DNA of 64,000 bases from Mycolicibacterium diernhoferi (GCF_019456655.1 NZ_CP080332.1:1798001-1862000); one strand, 5' to 3'; positions 41,376-52,354 are shown, counted from the first letter of the stretch. Notes: a model not told the origin generated them from the letters alone. Numbers and translations are program-made.

Positions 41376-43304
41376 TCAGACCTCCATCCGGGAGCCCACC
41401 AGGATGGTCCGGTCCTGCGGCAGGTTGAAGTACCCGGCGGCGTCGGCGGTGAGCAACGATGTCGCGACGAAGAGCCTTTTCCGCCACCCCACCATGTCGG
41501 TGTTGTCCCCGGGCACCAGTTCCAGGTGGGACAGGAAGAACGACGCCCGGTCCAGATCGATACCGCCCTCGGTGATTTCGGCGGGCAGCATGTGCAGGGC
41601 CGCGGGGACGTCGGGCCGTTCCATGTAGCCGGCGTGGACGAGCACGTGCACGATGCCGTCATCGCGGTAGCCCAGCGCATCCACGGCGATGCGCTCCTCA
41701 TCGGAAAGGCGCGGCACCGGCAGTGTTTCCACCGACACGATGATCACGTGCTCGTGCAGCACATGGTTGTGCTCGACGTTGGCGCGCATGGCCAGTGGGG
41801 TGGTGTCATCGTGGCGGTTGAGGAAGATCGCGGTCCCGGGCACCCGGGTCAGCGCCGGCCGCCGGGTGGCCAGCTCGGCGATGAACGGCCGCAGCGGGCC
41901 CTCGATCTCGCGCCGGGCATCGGTCACCAGATGCCGGCCGCGCTGCCAGGTGGTCATCACGGTGAACATGAAGATGGCGATCACCAGCGGCAGCCAGGCG
42001 CCGTGTACCAGCTTGGTCAGGTTGGCGGCGAGGAACATCAGGTCGACCGTCAACAGCAGCCCGCCTCCGGAGAGCAGCAACCACAGCGGCCACTTCCATT
42101 GCTGGCGTGCGTAATACAGGAACAACAGGGTGGTGATGGTGATGGTGCCGCTGACGGCCATGCCGAATGCGTACGCCAGGGCCGCGGAGGTCTCGAATGC
42201 GAAGACCAGCGTCAACACCGCCACCATCAGCACCCAGTTGATCCACGGCACATAGATCTGGCCGATCGCGCGGGCGGAGGTATGCGTGATCCGCAGCCGC
42301 GGCAGGTAACCCAGTTGGACGGCCTGGGACACCACCGAGAAGGCCCCGGTGATCACCGCCTGGGACGCGATCACGGTGGCCGCCGTCGCCAGCAGCACCA
42401 ACGGCAATCGAGCCCACTGGGGGGCCAGCAGGAAAAACGGGGCGGTGTGGGTGTTCTCGTCGAGCAGGAGCAGCGCGCCCTGCCCGAAATAGCTCAGCGT
42501 GCAGGCCGGCAGCACCAGACCCAGCCAGCCGACCACGATGGCACGTCGGCCGAAATGGCCCATATCGGCGTAGAGCGCCTCGGCGCCGGTGACCGCCAGC
42601 ACGATCGCGGCCAGCGCGAAGAACGCGATATGAAAGTGCCCGGCCATGAACGAGATCGCGTGCGTGGGGGACAGCGCGGCGAGAATGCCCGGGTTGGAGG
42701 CGATCCCGCCGACCCCGCACGCCCCGATCGCGAGGAACCACAGAATCATCACCGGCCCGAAGAACCGGCCGACGACGGCGGTGCCCTGCCGTTGCACACA
42801 GAACAGCGCCACGATGATCACCGCGGTGATGGGCACCACCCAGTCCGCGAGATCCGGCTCCAGGGTCTTGAGTCCTTCGACGGCCGACAGCACCGAGATC
42901 GCCGGGGTGATCATGGAATCGCCGAAGAACAGTGCCGCGCCGAAGAGCCCGAGGAAGCCCAGCATGATGGACGTGCGGTGGCCGCGGGTGGCGGCCCCGC
43001 GCCGCAGCAGGGTGATCAGCGCCATGATGCCACCCTCGCCGTGGTTGTCCGCGCGCATCACCAGCACGACGTAGGTGAGGGTGACGATCACCATGACCGA
43101 CCAGAAGATCAGCGACACGACGCCGTACAGGTTGGCCTCGGTCAGCGGCACCGGGTGCGGATCGGCGGGGTTGAAGACGGTCTGCAGCGTGTAGATCGGG
43201 CTGGTGCCGATATCGCCGAACACCACGCCCAGGGCGCCGACGATGATCGCCAGGCGCAGCGGCCGAACGGTGTGCGGTGCCTGGACCGGTTTGTCTTCGA
43301 GCAT
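41376..43304 (-). CDS. kup: Potassium uptake protein Kup
   Basis: The 642-residue transporter has about twelve membrane segments followed by a cytosolic C-terminal domain of about 180 residues. Diagnostic stretches are GVVFGDIGTSPIYTLQTVF near the N-terminus, RADNHGEGGIMALITLL, FFGDSMITPAISVLSAVEG and VTGAEALYADMGHFG. Kup takes up K+ coupled to protons. ATG 43304 gives the standard length; ATG 43316 is possible, while much longer upstream reading is out of frame with modC and not real. All usual motifs are intact. Confidence 0.95.
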   Translation of the reverse strand: MLEDKPVQAPHTVRPLRLAIIVGALGVVFGDIGTSPIYTLQTVFNPADPHPVPLTEANLYGVVSLIFWSVMVIVTLTYVVLVMRADNHGEGGIMALITLLRRGAATRGHRTSIMLGFLGLFGAALFFGDSMITPAISVLSAVEGLKTLEPDLADWVVPITAVIIVALFCVQRQGTAVVGRFFGPVMILWFLAIGACGVGGIASNPGILAALSPTHAISFMAGHFHIAFFALAAIVLAVTGAEALYADMGHFGRRAIVVGWLGLVLPACTLSYFGQGALLLLDENTHTAPFFLLAPQWARLPLVLLATAATVIASQAVITGAFSVVSQAVQLGYLPRLRITHTSARAIGQIYVPWINWVLMVAVLTLVFAFETSAALAYAFGMAVSGTITITTLLFLYYARQQWKWPLWLLLSGGGLLLTVDLMFLAANLTKLVHGAWLPLVIAIFMFTVMTTWQRGRHLVTDARREIEGPLRPFIAELATRRPALTRVPGTAIFLNRHDDTTPLAMRANVEHNHVLHEHVIIVSVETLPVPRLSDEERIAVDALGYRDDGIVHVLVHAGYMERPDVPAALHMLPAEITEGGIDLDRASFFLSHLELVPGDNTDMVGWRKRLFVATSLLTADAAGYFNLPQDRTILVGSRMEV

Positions 43305-43360
43305 GCCCCCAATCATGGGGTGCCGCCGCTGATCGCCGGCGGTTTCGCGGTGATCGGTTG

Positions 43361-44473
43361 CTACCCGTGGGTGTCCAGCGCCGGGTGCAGAGCCACCTCC
43401 TGGGTCTTCACCACGAAGAACACGGTCTGGCCGATCTGCAGGTCGAGATCGGCCAGTGCCGCCGCGGTGATGTCGGCGGCCAGACCGGCCGACCCGTCGG
43501 GCTGCTCGGTGCCGCGTACCCGGACGGTGCTGCCGTGCATGTCCACCTCGGCGATCTGCACGGCGAGGACATTGCGCGGGCTCGCGTGCGGGGGCGTCAG
43601 ATGCACTGCGACCGCGGCGGGCCGGAACAGCGCCACCGCCCCGTCGCCGGGTGCCACGGTCGAGATACCGGAAATCTCTGTGCCCCAAGCCGTCCGAAGC
43701 GTGCCCTGGGCGCCGAGCACACCCGGCACCAGGTTGACACCGGCGATCCGGGCGGCGAAGTCGCTGCGCGGAGTGCTGAGCACCTCGCGCACCGGCCCGC
43801 TCTCCACCACCCGGCCGCGGTCGATGACGACCACCTGGTCGGCGACGGTCAGCGCGTCGAGCAGATCGTGGGTGACGACGATCGCGGTGCGGCCGGCAGT
43901 GCGCAGGACGTCGCGCATCAGGCGGCGCATCGCCGGGGCGGCGGTGACATCGAGGGCGGCCAGTGGCTCGTCGAGCAGCAGCAGACGCGGTTCGGCGGCC
44001 AGCGCCCGGGCCAGGGCGACCCGCTGCGCCTGCCCGCCGGAGAGCTGGGCGGGTTTGCGATCGGCCAGGTCGCCGGCGTCGACCGCGTCGAGCCAGTGCC
44101 GCGCCGACGCGTTGGCGGCCCGCCGCGGCATTCCCCGGCACCGTGGTGCGTAGCCGACATTGGCCAGCACGCTCAGGTGCGGGAACAGCATCGCCTGTTG
44201 CGAGAGCATCGCCACGCCCCGGGCGTGGGTGGGCAGGAAGGTGCCGGTGGCGGTGTCGGTGAGCACGGTGTCATCCACGGCGATGCGTCCGGCGTCGGGC
44301 CGCAGCAGGCCGGCGATCAACTGCAGCAACGTCGACTTGCCGGCCCCGTTCGGCCCGAGCACGGCGAGCACCTCACCGTGGGCGAGCGTCACCTCCAGCT
44401 CGACACCGCGCTGCTCCAGCCGGGCCTGCACAGCGACACCACTCACTTGAGCCGGATCGTTCGCTCCGCTCAC
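43361..44473 (-). CDS. modC: Molybdate ABC transporter ATP-binding protein ModC
   Basis: The 370-residue ATPase has Walker [10 protein letters not shown] (about 41-49), the signature [15 protein letters not shown], Walker [13 protein letters not shown], and the H-loop VVTHD. The C-terminal region of about 120 residues resembles the TOBE/Mop-type oxyanion-sensing domain of ModC. It overlaps modB by four bases and is the last gene of the mod operon. Confidence 0.94.
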   Translation of the reverse strand: MSGANDPAQVSGVAVQARLEQRGVELEVTLAHGEVLAVLGPNGAGKSTLLQLIAGLLRPDAGRIAVDDTVLTDTATGTFLPTHARGVAMLSQQAMLFPHLSVLANVGYAPRCRGMPRRAANASARHWLDAVDAGDLADRKPAQLSGGQAQRVALARALAAEPRLLLLDEPLAALDVTAAPAMRRLMRDVLRTAGRTAIVVTHDLLDALTVADQVVVIDRGRVVESGPVREVLSTPRSDFAARIAGVNLVPGVLGAQGTLRTAWGTEISGISTVAPGDGAVALFRPAAVAVHLTPPHASPRNVLAVQIAEVDMHGSTVRVRGTEQPDGSAGLAADITAAALADLDLQIGQTVFFVVKTQEVALHPALDTHG

Positions 44474-45270
44474 AGGGGACCCGCCAAACGTCTTCCGGCC
44501 GAGGCGATCACGATGCCCGCGGCCACCACGATCAGCAGCAGTGAGAGCGCGACCGCGGAGTCGGCATCGGTTTCGCGTTGCAGGTAGATCTCCAGCGGCA
44601 GCGTCCTGGTGACCCCCTGCAGGGACCCGGCGAAGGTCAGCGTCGCCCCGAACTCACCGAGGGAGCGGGCGAACGCCAGTACCGCCCCGGAGATCAGCCC
44701 GGGCAGCACCAGCGGCAGCGTCACGGTGCGCAGCACGGTGCTCGGCCGGGCGCCGAGGGTGGCCGCGATGCGGTCGTAGCCCGTGCCCGCCGTCCGCAGC
44801 GCGCCCTCCAGGCTGACCACCAGGAACGGCAGCGACACGAAGGACTGCGCGAGCACCACCGCGGTGGTGGAGAACGCGATCCGGATGCCCCACAACTCCA
44901 GGTGGTGGCCGAGCAGGCCCTGGCGGCCGAAGGTGTAGAGCAGCGCGATGCCGCCCACCACCGGCGGCAGGACCAGGGGCAGCAGGACCAGCGCCCGCAG
45001 CACGCGCAGTCCGGGGAACCGGGCGCGGGCCAGCACCAGCGCCATCGGCACCCCGAGTGCCACGCAGACCAGCGTGCTGGTCGCGGCGGTCTGCACACTC
45101 AATATCAGGGCCGCGCGCGAAGATTCGGAGCTGATGAGGGGGATGAAGTTGGGCCAGTCGACCCTGCCCAGCAGGGCGATCAGCGGCACCAGCACGAAGA
45201 GTGCGCCGACCGCCGCCGGAAGATAGATCCAGGCCGGCAACCCCGGCACGCTGTGTGGGGAGTTGCTCAC
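44470..45270 (-). CDS. modB: Molybdate ABC transporter permease ModB
   Basis: The 266-residue permease has five to six membrane segments and the cytoplasmic EAA-type loop [24 protein letters not shown]. Sequences such as [24 protein letters not shown] and [27 protein letters not shown] are characteristic of ModB. It overlaps modA and modC by four bases each. Confidence 0.95.
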   Translation of the reverse strand: MSNSPHSVPGLPAWIYLPAAVGALFVLVPLIALLGRVDWPNFIPLISSESSRAALILSVQTAATSTLVCVALGVPMALVLARARFPGLRVLRALVLLPLVLPPVVGGIALLYTFGRQGLLGHHLELWGIRIAFSTTAVVLAQSFVSLPFLVVSLEGALRTAGTGYDRIAATLGARPSTVLRTVTLPLVLPGLISGAVLAFARSLGEFGATLTFAGSLQGVTRTLPLEIYLQRETDADSAVALSLLLIVVAAGIVIASAGRRLAGPL

Positions 45271-46010
45271 GGCGCGGCAAAGCCCGCCGCGGAAAGGATC
45301 TCGCGACCGTCGGCACTCCTGACCAGGTCGACGAACTGCTGGGCCGCCGTCGGGTCGGCTGCGTCCTTCAGCACGGTGATCGGGTAGGTGTTCACGGCGT
45401 CGCCGGCCTCCGGGAATGCGATGGCCGCCACCTGGTCCCGGGCGGCCGCGGCGTCGGTGACGTACACCAGCCCCGCATCGGCTTGTCCGGTGATGATCTT
45501 GCCGAGCACATCGGTGACCGCGGATTCCTCACTCACCGGGGACAGTTCGACACCCGTGGCCTTCTCGATCTTCGCGGCGGCCGCCCCGCACGGGACCTGT
45601 GGGGCGCACACCACCAGCTGGGTGCCGGGTGCGGCCAGGTCGGCGAAAGAGGTGATGCCCTTGGGGTTTCCGGGCGTGGTGACGATGGTCAGCGTATTGG
45701 TGGCGAAATCGACGGGCGGGCCGGCGACGATGTCCGCGTCCACCGCCTTGGCCATGTTGCCGGTATCGGCGGCGGCGAACACGTCCGCGGGGGCGCCCTG
45801 GGTCAGTTGGGCGACCAGATCCGACGAGCCGGCGAAGTTGAACGTGACCTTCGTGCCGGGATGGTCCTTTTCGAAGCGGGCTCCGAGTTCGGTGAACGTC
45901 TTCTTCAGCGAGGCCGCCGCGAACACCGTGAGCCCGCTGCCCGGGGCGGCCGGCGGGGAGCAGCCGGCCACCAGCAGCGCGACACCCAGCAGCCCGAGGA
46001 TCGCTTTCAC
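45267..46010 (-). CDS. modA: Molybdate-binding lipoprotein ModA
   Basis: The 247-residue protein starts at GTG 46010 and has a signal peptide with lipobox LLVAGC (Cys near residue 16). The solute-binding domain shows the ModA hallmarks [41 protein letters not shown], and VYVTDAAAA. It captures molybdate or tungstate outside the membrane for ModBC. Its GTG overlaps the stop codon of the TOBE-protein gene. Confidence 0.95.
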   Translation of the reverse strand: MKAILGLLGVALLVAGCSPPAAPGSGLTVFAAASLKKTFTELGARFEKDHPGTKVTFNFAGSSDLVAQLTQGAPADVFAAADTGNMAKAVDADIVAGPPVDFATNTLTIVTTPGNPKGITSFADLAAPGTQLVVCAPQVPCGAAAAKIEKATGVELSPVSEESAVTDVLGKIITGQADAGLVYVTDAAAARDQVAAIAFPEAGDAVNTYPITVLKDAADPTAAQQFVDLVRSADGREILSAAGFAAP

Positions 46011-46411
46011 GATGTCCCCGCCGGGGTCTCCACGATGACGTTGGTGGCCTTGACCACGGCGACGGCCAGCGAACCGGGCTCCAGGCCGAGCTGGCGTACC
46101 GAGGCCGTGCTCATCAGGGAGACCACCGTGAACGGACCGCACTGCATCTGGACCTCGCTCATCACCTGATCCGAGGTCACCTGGGTGACCAGCCCGACGA
46201 GGCGGTTGCGGGCCGAACTGCCGACACCCAGCGGGTCCGCCGGCGGGTTGGCCTGCTCGCGGGCGAACTCGGCGAGCACCTCACCGGCGATCACCTTGCG
46301 GCCGGCCTCGTCCTTGTGGGACGCCAGCGCGCCGCCGTCGATCCAGCGGCGCACGGTGTCATCACTGACGCCCAGCAGGGCGGCCGCATCCTTGATCCGT
46401 ATCTCAGGCAT
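46007..46411 (-). CDS. HTH-TOBE molybdate-responsive protein
   Basis: The 134-residue protein joins an N-terminal MerR/excisionase-like helix-turn-helix (IKDAAALLGVSDDTVRRWID) to a single TOBE/Mop domain (SARNRLVGLVTQVTSDQVMS to the C-terminus). Such proteins bind molybdate and are thought to regulate or buffer it. It is the first gene of the modABC operon with a four-base overlap into modA. A pair of direct repeats lies just upstream (46443-46487), so autoregulation by molybdate is plausible. Confidence 0.88.
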   Translation of the reverse strand: MPEIRIKDAAALLGVSDDTVRRWIDGGALASHKDEAGRKVIAGEVLAEFAREQANPPADPLGVGSSARNRLVGLVTQVTSDQVMSEVQMQCGPFTVVSLMSTASVRQLGLEPGSLAVAVVKATNVIVETPAGTS

Positions 46412-46442
46412 CTGCGCCTCCCTAGCCGCCCTGGATCCGCAA

Positions 46443-46487
46443 ATGCGGATGCAAGGGACTATAGCGCCGACGATGCGGACGCAGGGG
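46443..46487. promoter_or_regulatory. Direct repeats upstream of mod operon
   Basis: ATGCGGATGCAAGGG (46443-46457) and ATGCGGACGCAGGGG (46473-46487) agree at 13 of 15 bases. They start exactly 30 bases apart, about three helical turns. They occupy the 81-base gap between the TetR stop and the start of the HTH-TOBE gene and may be its operator. Confidence 0.5.
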
Positions 46488-46492
46488 AACCG

Positions 46493-47185
46493 TTACCCGG
46501 CGGCCCGGTCGCGCGCCATCTCGGCCGCCACGGCCATCGACGCGGTACGCAGCGCCGCCCAGTCACCCCGCCAACCCAGCAGATGTATCGCCAGGTCGGC
46601 GGTGCGCGCCGGTTGATCGGGTGCGCCCAGACCGTCCGCCCGCAGGTTGGGCAGCGACTCGACCAGTCGGAAGACGGCGTCCTCGTCGATCCCGACATCG
46701 AGCGTGTCCGGTCCCGTCGGGCTGAGCCCGGCGATCACCCGGTGGCTCAGATCTTGATAGGCCTTGCGCAGTTCGGTGCGCTGCCGGTGGAAGTCATCGA
46801 AGTGCGGATCGCGCACCTCGGGCAGCAGATACAGGATGCCCAGGTTCCACGGACTGTCCCAGAGCAGCCTGCAGTCCAGGTAGCTCAGCGCATGTAACAG
46901 CACCACCGGGGGTTCGGGCCGGCCGCCCAACTGCTGGGCGGCCTGCAGGGACGACTCCACCGTGCCACTGAGCAGCGTGGCCAGGATGTCGTTCTTGGTG
47001 CGGAAGTGGTGGTACAGCGAGGCCTGCCGGATGCCGACGGCCTCGGCGATCTGCCGCGTCGAGGTGGCCGCGACGCCCAGTGTGGTGAACAGTTCCGCGG
47101 CGGCGTCGAGTACCTCGTCGCGGGCAGTGGCACCCGGCCGTTTACGCCGCTGGAGGCGGGGCCGTCCGGACGAGGGGGTGCGCAC
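46493..47185 (-). CDS. TetR-family transcriptional regulator
   Basis: The 230-residue regulator starts at GTG 47185 behind GGGAGG. Its N-terminal domain includes DEVLDAAAELFTTLGVAATS and IAEAVGIRQASLYHHFRTKN, the TetR helix-turn-helix. The C-terminal domain is TetR-like with no recognisable ligand. It lies 62 bases after the sodium:solute symporter at the end of the guanidine/urea operon and is a candidate regulator of it. Confidence 0.92.
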   Translation of the reverse strand: MRTPSSGRPRLQRRKRPGATARDEVLDAAAELFTTLGVAATSTRQIAEAVGIRQASLYHHFRTKNDILATLLSGTVESSLQAAQQLGGRPEPPVVLLHALSYLDCRLLWDSPWNLGILYLLPEVRDPHFDDFHRQRTELRKAYQDLSHRVIAGLSPTGPDTLDVGIDEDAVFRLVESLPNLRADGLGAPDQPARTADLAIHLLGWRGDWAALRTASMAVAAEMARDRAAG

Positions 47186-47247
47186 GTGTCGATCCTCCCA
47201 GGCGGGCAGGGCCGACACGTGCGCGACCACGCTGCTGTCGGTGCGGC

Positions 47248-48738
47248 TCAGGGCTGCGCCGTCGTGAGTACGGCCGGGGCGGGCTGTGCGTCGGGTTCCA
47301 CCTCGACGGGCGCGGCCCGCTTCTCGGTGAACGCGGCGACCACCAGGTAGGCGGCCAGGGACACGGCGCCGGCCAGCAGCGTGGTCCAGCCGTCGGCCCC
47401 CGGGCCGACCCACTCGTTGGGGATGTAGAACAGCGTGTTGTCCACCCCGTAGATGGTCGGGGTGAGCACGAAGAACGTCATCCGCACCCCGATGCCGATC
47501 AGGATCGCCGCCCAGGCCGCGGCGGCCCCACCGCGGGACCAGTACAGCCCGAGGACGAATGGGACCACCAGGCTGGCCAGCAGCAGGTCGAAGGCCAGGG
47601 TCAGCAGGATGCCGGTCTGCGGCACCCGCAGCGCGACCACCGCGGCCAGCACCGCCATCGGCACGGTCGCCCACCGGGTGGCGGTGAGCACCCGCGGGGT
47701 CATGATCACCGCGGCCGCGTCGATCTGCAGTACATTGCGGATCAGCACCGCCGCGGTCGACAGCAGGATGCCGCTGATGGTGGTCAGGGTCGCCGCCAGC
47801 AGACCGGAGATGACGATGATCGCCAGCCAGGCCGGCGCGTACTGGCCCAGCAGGGTGTAGAGGATCGGCCCGTCGGCCGCGGCGTCACCGACGATGCTGA
47901 CCGCCGCCAGTGCCACGAACGACAGCGGGAGGCACAGCAGCAGGATGCCCGCCGCCGCGGAGAAGCACGCCTTCTGCGCGCCGCCGGGGGTACGCGCGGA
48001 GAACACCCGCTGCATCAGGTCGATGGCGACGAGGTTGCCCAGGCCGAGCGCGATGATGGTGGCCCAGTTGATGACCGCACCGGATTCGCTGGAGGTCAGC
48101 TGGCTCAGGTCGCCGGCGCCCATGCCCTCGGGGGCGCTGAAGCCGTGCGTGCCGGCCACCCAGATCACCAGCGACACAACCCCGATGATGTTGACGACCA
48201 CACAGGTGACCCCGGTGTAGACGGAGGCGAACATGCCACCGGTAATGGTGTAGAGCAGCGCGAGTGGGACGGTGAGCAGGATGCCGAACCAGTAGGAGAC
48301 GCCGAGGAAACGCTCCAGCAGGAAGCCGACGGCGACCAGGTTGCCGGCCAGCAGAATGATGAAGCTGGCGATGGTCAGCACCGAGGACGCGACCTCGGTG
48401 GACCGGCCGAACCGGTTGCGGAAGTACTCCGGCAGCGTCACCACATCGGCGGCGCGCATCCGCTTGGCGAAGAACAAGCCCATCAGCAGCAGGCACAGGG
48501 CCAATCCGATCGGCAGGGCGGCACCGGCCCAGAAGCCGAAAGCGGCTGACAGGTCGGCATTTCCGATGGTGGCGTTCGAGTCGACGGGCTGGGCGATCAG
48601 GACCGCGGTGACCAGGACGGCGGGCAGTGCGCGCCCGGCGACCAGGTAGTTCGAACAGTCTCCGCGCACCCGGCGCGCGGAGACCACACCGCTGATGGTG
48701 AGGATGAGCAGGAAGATGGCTACGCCGGTGATGATCAT
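47248..48738 (-). CDS. Sodium:solute symporter (SSS) family transporter
   Basis: The 496-residue transporter has about 13 membrane segments. Landmarks are YLVAGRALPAVLVTAVLIAQ, EYFRNRFGRSTEV, YTITGGMFASVYTGV and LIDLMQRVFSARTPGGAQKA-type sequence. SSS proteins import small solutes such as urea, choline, proline or pantothenate with sodium. Its position at the end of a guanidine/urea-degrading operon suggests uptake of guanidine, a guanidino compound or urea. Confidence 0.9.
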   Translation of the reverse strand: MIITGVAIFLLILTISGVVSARRVRGDCSNYLVAGRALPAVLVTAVLIAQPVDSNATIGNADLSAAFGFWAGAALPIGLALCLLLMGLFFAKRMRAADVVTLPEYFRNRFGRSTEVASSVLTIASFIILLAGNLVAVGFLLERFLGVSYWFGILLTVPLALLYTITGGMFASVYTGVTCVVVNIIGVVSLVIWVAGTHGFSAPEGMGAGDLSQLTSSESGAVINWATIIALGLGNLVAIDLMQRVFSARTPGGAQKACFSAAAGILLLCLPLSFVALAAVSIVGDAAADGPILYTLLGQYAPAWLAIIVISGLLAATLTTISGILLSTAAVLIRNVLQIDAAAVIMTPRVLTATRWATVPMAVLAAVVALRVPQTGILLTLAFDLLLASLVVPFVLGLYWSRGGAAAAWAAILIGIGVRMTFFVLTPTIYGVDNTLFYIPNEWVGPGADGWTTLLAGAVSLAAYLVVAAFTEKRAAPVEVEPDAQPAPAVLTTAQP

Positions 48739-48816
48739 GGCGGGACTCCATAGGGGGAGTAGGGGCGTTCGGTTGCCCCGGCGCCGTTGCCGGAGGATTG
48801 CAGAGCGAAAGCAGAA

Positions 48817-49842
48817 CTAGCGGTGCAGCAATGCGTCTCGCCCGAAGCTGTCCAAAGGCTGTGCGCCTTCGGGCATCGTCACCTCCCCCCGCGCGACCCG
48901 GTCCTGGAGATAGCGGAAACTCTGGGCGGTCTGGGCGAACAGGTGCTCACCGGCGACCACCGTCGGTTTCGTCGCGCCGCTGCCGCGGAACGCGTCCAGT
49001 GGCGCGACGACGGTGTCGGCATCGACGTTGACGAACAGCGGAAAGGAGTAGCGTTCCTGCGCGACCTTGCGGACCCGGTGGCTGGTCGCGACGAACTCAC
49101 CGTTGGTCCAGATCTCCAGCAGATCACCGATATTGAGCACGAACGCCCCGTCGATCAGCGGGACGTCGACCCAGTCCCCGGCGGCGTTGAGCACCTCCAG
49201 TCCCGGCGCGGTGGGGCGCAGCAGGGTGAAGCATTCGTAATCGGTGTGCGCGCCGATGCCGGGGCGGTCGGCGGCGGCCGGGTCGAACGGGTAGTGGATC
49301 AGCCGCAGCTGCGACGGTGGCGCGCTGACGTGCCGGTCGAAACGGTCGGCGGGTTCCCCGAGCGCCACCGCGAAGGCCCGCAGCAGCACCCGCGACAGCG
49401 CGAATACCGCGTCGTACCAGGCGGTCACGGCCTCCCGGAACCCGTCCAGCTCCGGCCACTGATTGGGCCCCAGCAGCGGGTGCCCGGCCAGGTGGCGGGG
49501 ATCGCCGGCGGGCAGTTCGAAGGACAGGTCGAAGGCCTCCTTGGTGTCCACGGTGCCCGCCGAGAACACCTCCTCACCCGGTGGTACGTAGCCGCGGTGG
49601 TTGGTGGAGTTACCGATGTACACCTTCTGCTTCTCCGCCTCGGGCAGCGCGAAGAAGGCCGTGGTGCGCTCCAGCAGACCGTCGAACAGCGCCGGGTCCA
49701 CACCGTGTCCGACGATCTGGGCGAAGCCGATGTCGCGGGCGGCCGCGCCGAGCGCGGCCACCGCATCGCGGTAGCCGGGTCCGGATTCATCGCGCAGTGC
49801 GGAGATGTCCAGTACCGGGATGGAGGTGAAGTCGGTGGTCAT
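48817..49842 (-). CDS. Isopenicillin-N-synthase-like 2-oxoglutarate/Fe(II) dioxygenase
   Basis: This 341-residue oxygenase shows the double-stranded beta-helix ligands of non-haem iron enzymes: H199 and D201 (HTDYECF), H255 (TSHRV), and the 2-oxoglutarate-binding pair R264 and S266 (ERYSF). An N-terminal DIOX_N region starts SIPVLDISALRD. It is translated two bases after the allophanate hydrolase stop, so it belongs to the guanidine operon. Related plant oxygenases release guanidine from hydroxylated homoarginine, which makes a similar role here an attractive but unproven idea. Confidence 0.9.
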   Translation of the reverse strand: MTTDFTSIPVLDISALRDESGPGYRDAVAALGAAARDIGFAQIVGHGVDPALFDGLLERTTAFFALPEAEKQKVYIGNSTNHRGYVPPGEEVFSAGTVDTKEAFDLSFELPAGDPRHLAGHPLLGPNQWPELDGFREAVTAWYDAVFALSRVLLRAFAVALGEPADRFDRHVSAPPSQLRLIHYPFDPAAADRPGIGAHTDYECFTLLRPTAPGLEVLNAAGDWVDVPLIDGAFVLNIGDLLEIWTNGEFVATSHRVRKVAQERYSFPLFVNVDADTVVAPLDAFRGSGATKPTVVAGEHLFAQTAQSFRYLQDRVARGEVTMPEGAQPLDSFGRDALLHR

Positions 49843-49844
49843 GA

Positions 49845-52354
49845 TCAGTCCTGTAGTGCCAGTTGGGTTTCGGAATGGTCGCGCGCGATGCTCCATCGGC
49901 GCCGAGGGGCACCGCCGTGGTCGGCGACGGTGATCTCGCCGTCACCGAACTCGGGTGCCAGATCGTCGCCGATCCGGAACGGCAGCGTGGACCGGGTGAT
50001 CACCCATCGGCCGTCGGTCACGGTGCCCAGCGAGATCTCCAGATCGAGCAGGGCGCGCGCGGTGGCCAGATCGGCGACCGCGACCGCCTCGCGCAGTGAC
50101 ATGCCCGGCGCCGGTGTCACATCGGCGCTGCGTCCGCGCAGATAACCGAACTGGTCTCCGACGCGCAGCAGCATGCCCGGCCGTCCGTCGGCACCGGCCA
50201 GCGCCAGTTCCAGCCCGTCCGGTGCCGCGTCGGTGGCGATCCAGTCCTCGAAATAGTCACGGCCGATGCCGGTTTCGACCAGGATGCCGTCGGCGAAGTG
50301 CAGCAGTCCGCGGTCGGGCAGCGGATCGGCCGGATGCAGGTCCACCTCCCGCCACCAGGTCCATTCCCCGTCACGCTCCTCGAGTCGGCCGGCGAAGGCC
50401 TGTTGCCCGCACAGCGCGAGCAGATCCTCGCGGGTGAGTTCGTCGGGCCCGTCGGCACCGATCACCGGCATGTCGGCCGGTGTCCGCAGGTCGAGGTAGA
50501 GCTCACCTGCCTGCAACCAGTCGACCTCGGTACCGGTGTCCACGGTGGTGCCGGGTACGACCAGCGCGCGCCGGCTCCAACGCCGACCGCTGAGGTCGGC
50601 TCGGGTCGCGGCGGTCCCGGTACCGATACGGCGCAGGTAGCCGCGCCAGTCGCCGTGATGGGTGATGTCCTTACCGGACTCGAATGCCTCTGCGGTGCAT
50701 CCGAACCCGACCACCTCGGTGCCGTCGGCCAGGGTGGCCCGGCCCAGCGACATCGGGGCGGGCAGCGCGGCCAGGAAGTCGCCGAGCATCGCGGTGCCGA
50801 TCAGCCACACCTCGCCGTAGATCGCGGCGCCGCCACCACCGGGCGCGACCCTGACCAGGCCGGGTTTGGGCGGCTCGGTGTCCAGCCGCGCCAGCCGGTA
50901 CTGCGGTGCTGTGTGCACCGGTCCGATCCAGCGTGCCCCGCGGTCATCGAGCTGCCAGGCCAACGGCTGACCGCGCAGGTGCGCACCCACGACCAGCAGC
51001 GTGGTGGTGTCCAGGCCGGCCCGCGCCGGCCAGGGTGCATCCGGCGCCGGGGTTGACACCGCGCCGGCCTGAGCGACGCCGTCGGTGGGCAGCGTGACGA
51101 GCCGGGCCAGATCCAGCGCCAGCGCATCCGCGCCGGCCCGGGCCACCACGGTGACCCCGAACTGGGTGCCCTGCGCATCGATTCCGGACGGTACCGCGAC
51201 CGCGCAGAGGTCCATCAGATTGCAGAAGTTGGTGTAGACGCCCATCCGGGAGTTGGCGGCGACCGGGTCGGCGTTCACCTCGGCGATGGTGGGATGGCCG
51301 GTGGTGGTCGGGATCAGCAGCGCGTCGCGGTCACCGAGTTCGGCCATGGCGACGGCGGTCAGCTCGGCCAGCCGGACCCGGTCGGCCAGCAGCCGGGTGG
51401 CCGGCACCGAACCGGCCGCGGAGACGATGCCCGCCACGGTCGGATCGAGTTCCGGCTCGCCGAGATGCGCGTCGACGAATTCCCCGACCGCCTCATGGCG
51501 TTCGGCGACCAGCCCGCCGTCGTAGAGCAGCCGGGCCGCCTCCAGGAACGGGTTCAGGTCGATCTCGACGATCTCGGCACCGGTGTCCGCCAACCGATCC
51601 GCGGCGGCCCGGAACAACCGCTCCCACTCCGCGGACAACCCGGGCAGTGCGCGTGGCACCGCGACCCGGGGCCGGGGCGGTGCGGCCAGCGGTGCGTCCG
51701 GCGGGAACGGCCGTGCGCCCCCGGCCAGCACACCCATCGCGGTGTCGGCGGTGTCGAGGTCGCGGGCGAACACCGTCACGACGTCATAGGACCGGCAGGC
51801 CGGCACCACCCCGTCGGTGGGCACCACGCCGACGGTCGGTTTGATCCCGACGATGCCCTGCAGCGCGGCGGGCACCCGGCCCGACCCGGCGGTGTCGGTG
51901 CCCAACGCGATGTCCACCAGGCCCAGGGCGACCGCGACGGCCGAGCCCGAACTGGAACCGCCCGAGATCCGGTCCGGGCGCCGCGCGTCGCGCACCGCAC
52001 CGTAGGGGCTGCGGGCGCCGACCAGACCGGTCGCGAACTGATCCAGGTTGGTCGCCCCGATGATCACCGCGCCGGCCGCCCGCAGCCGCGTGACCACGCC
52101 TGCGTCGGTGACCGCCGGACCGCCGGGGTAACTGGGGCAGGCGGCGGTGGTGGCGATACCGGCGATGTCGATGTTGTTCTTCACCGCCGCGACCAGCCCG
52201 GCCAGCGGCGGGGCCGGATCCAGCCGGTCGACCGCCTCGGCGTCGGTCAGAGCATCGGTCAAGGGCCGCAACGTGATCCAGATCTCCGGGCGATCCACCG
52301 CGTCGATGGCGGCGTAGGCGGCACGGACCCGCTCGACCGCGGTCATGGCGGGGC

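Noticed and set aside
41526..44153. Long open frame opposite kup and modC (875 residues)
   Set aside because: It is an antisense shadow rich in Gln, His, Arg and Asp with no domain; the opposite strand encodes well-recognised kup and modC.
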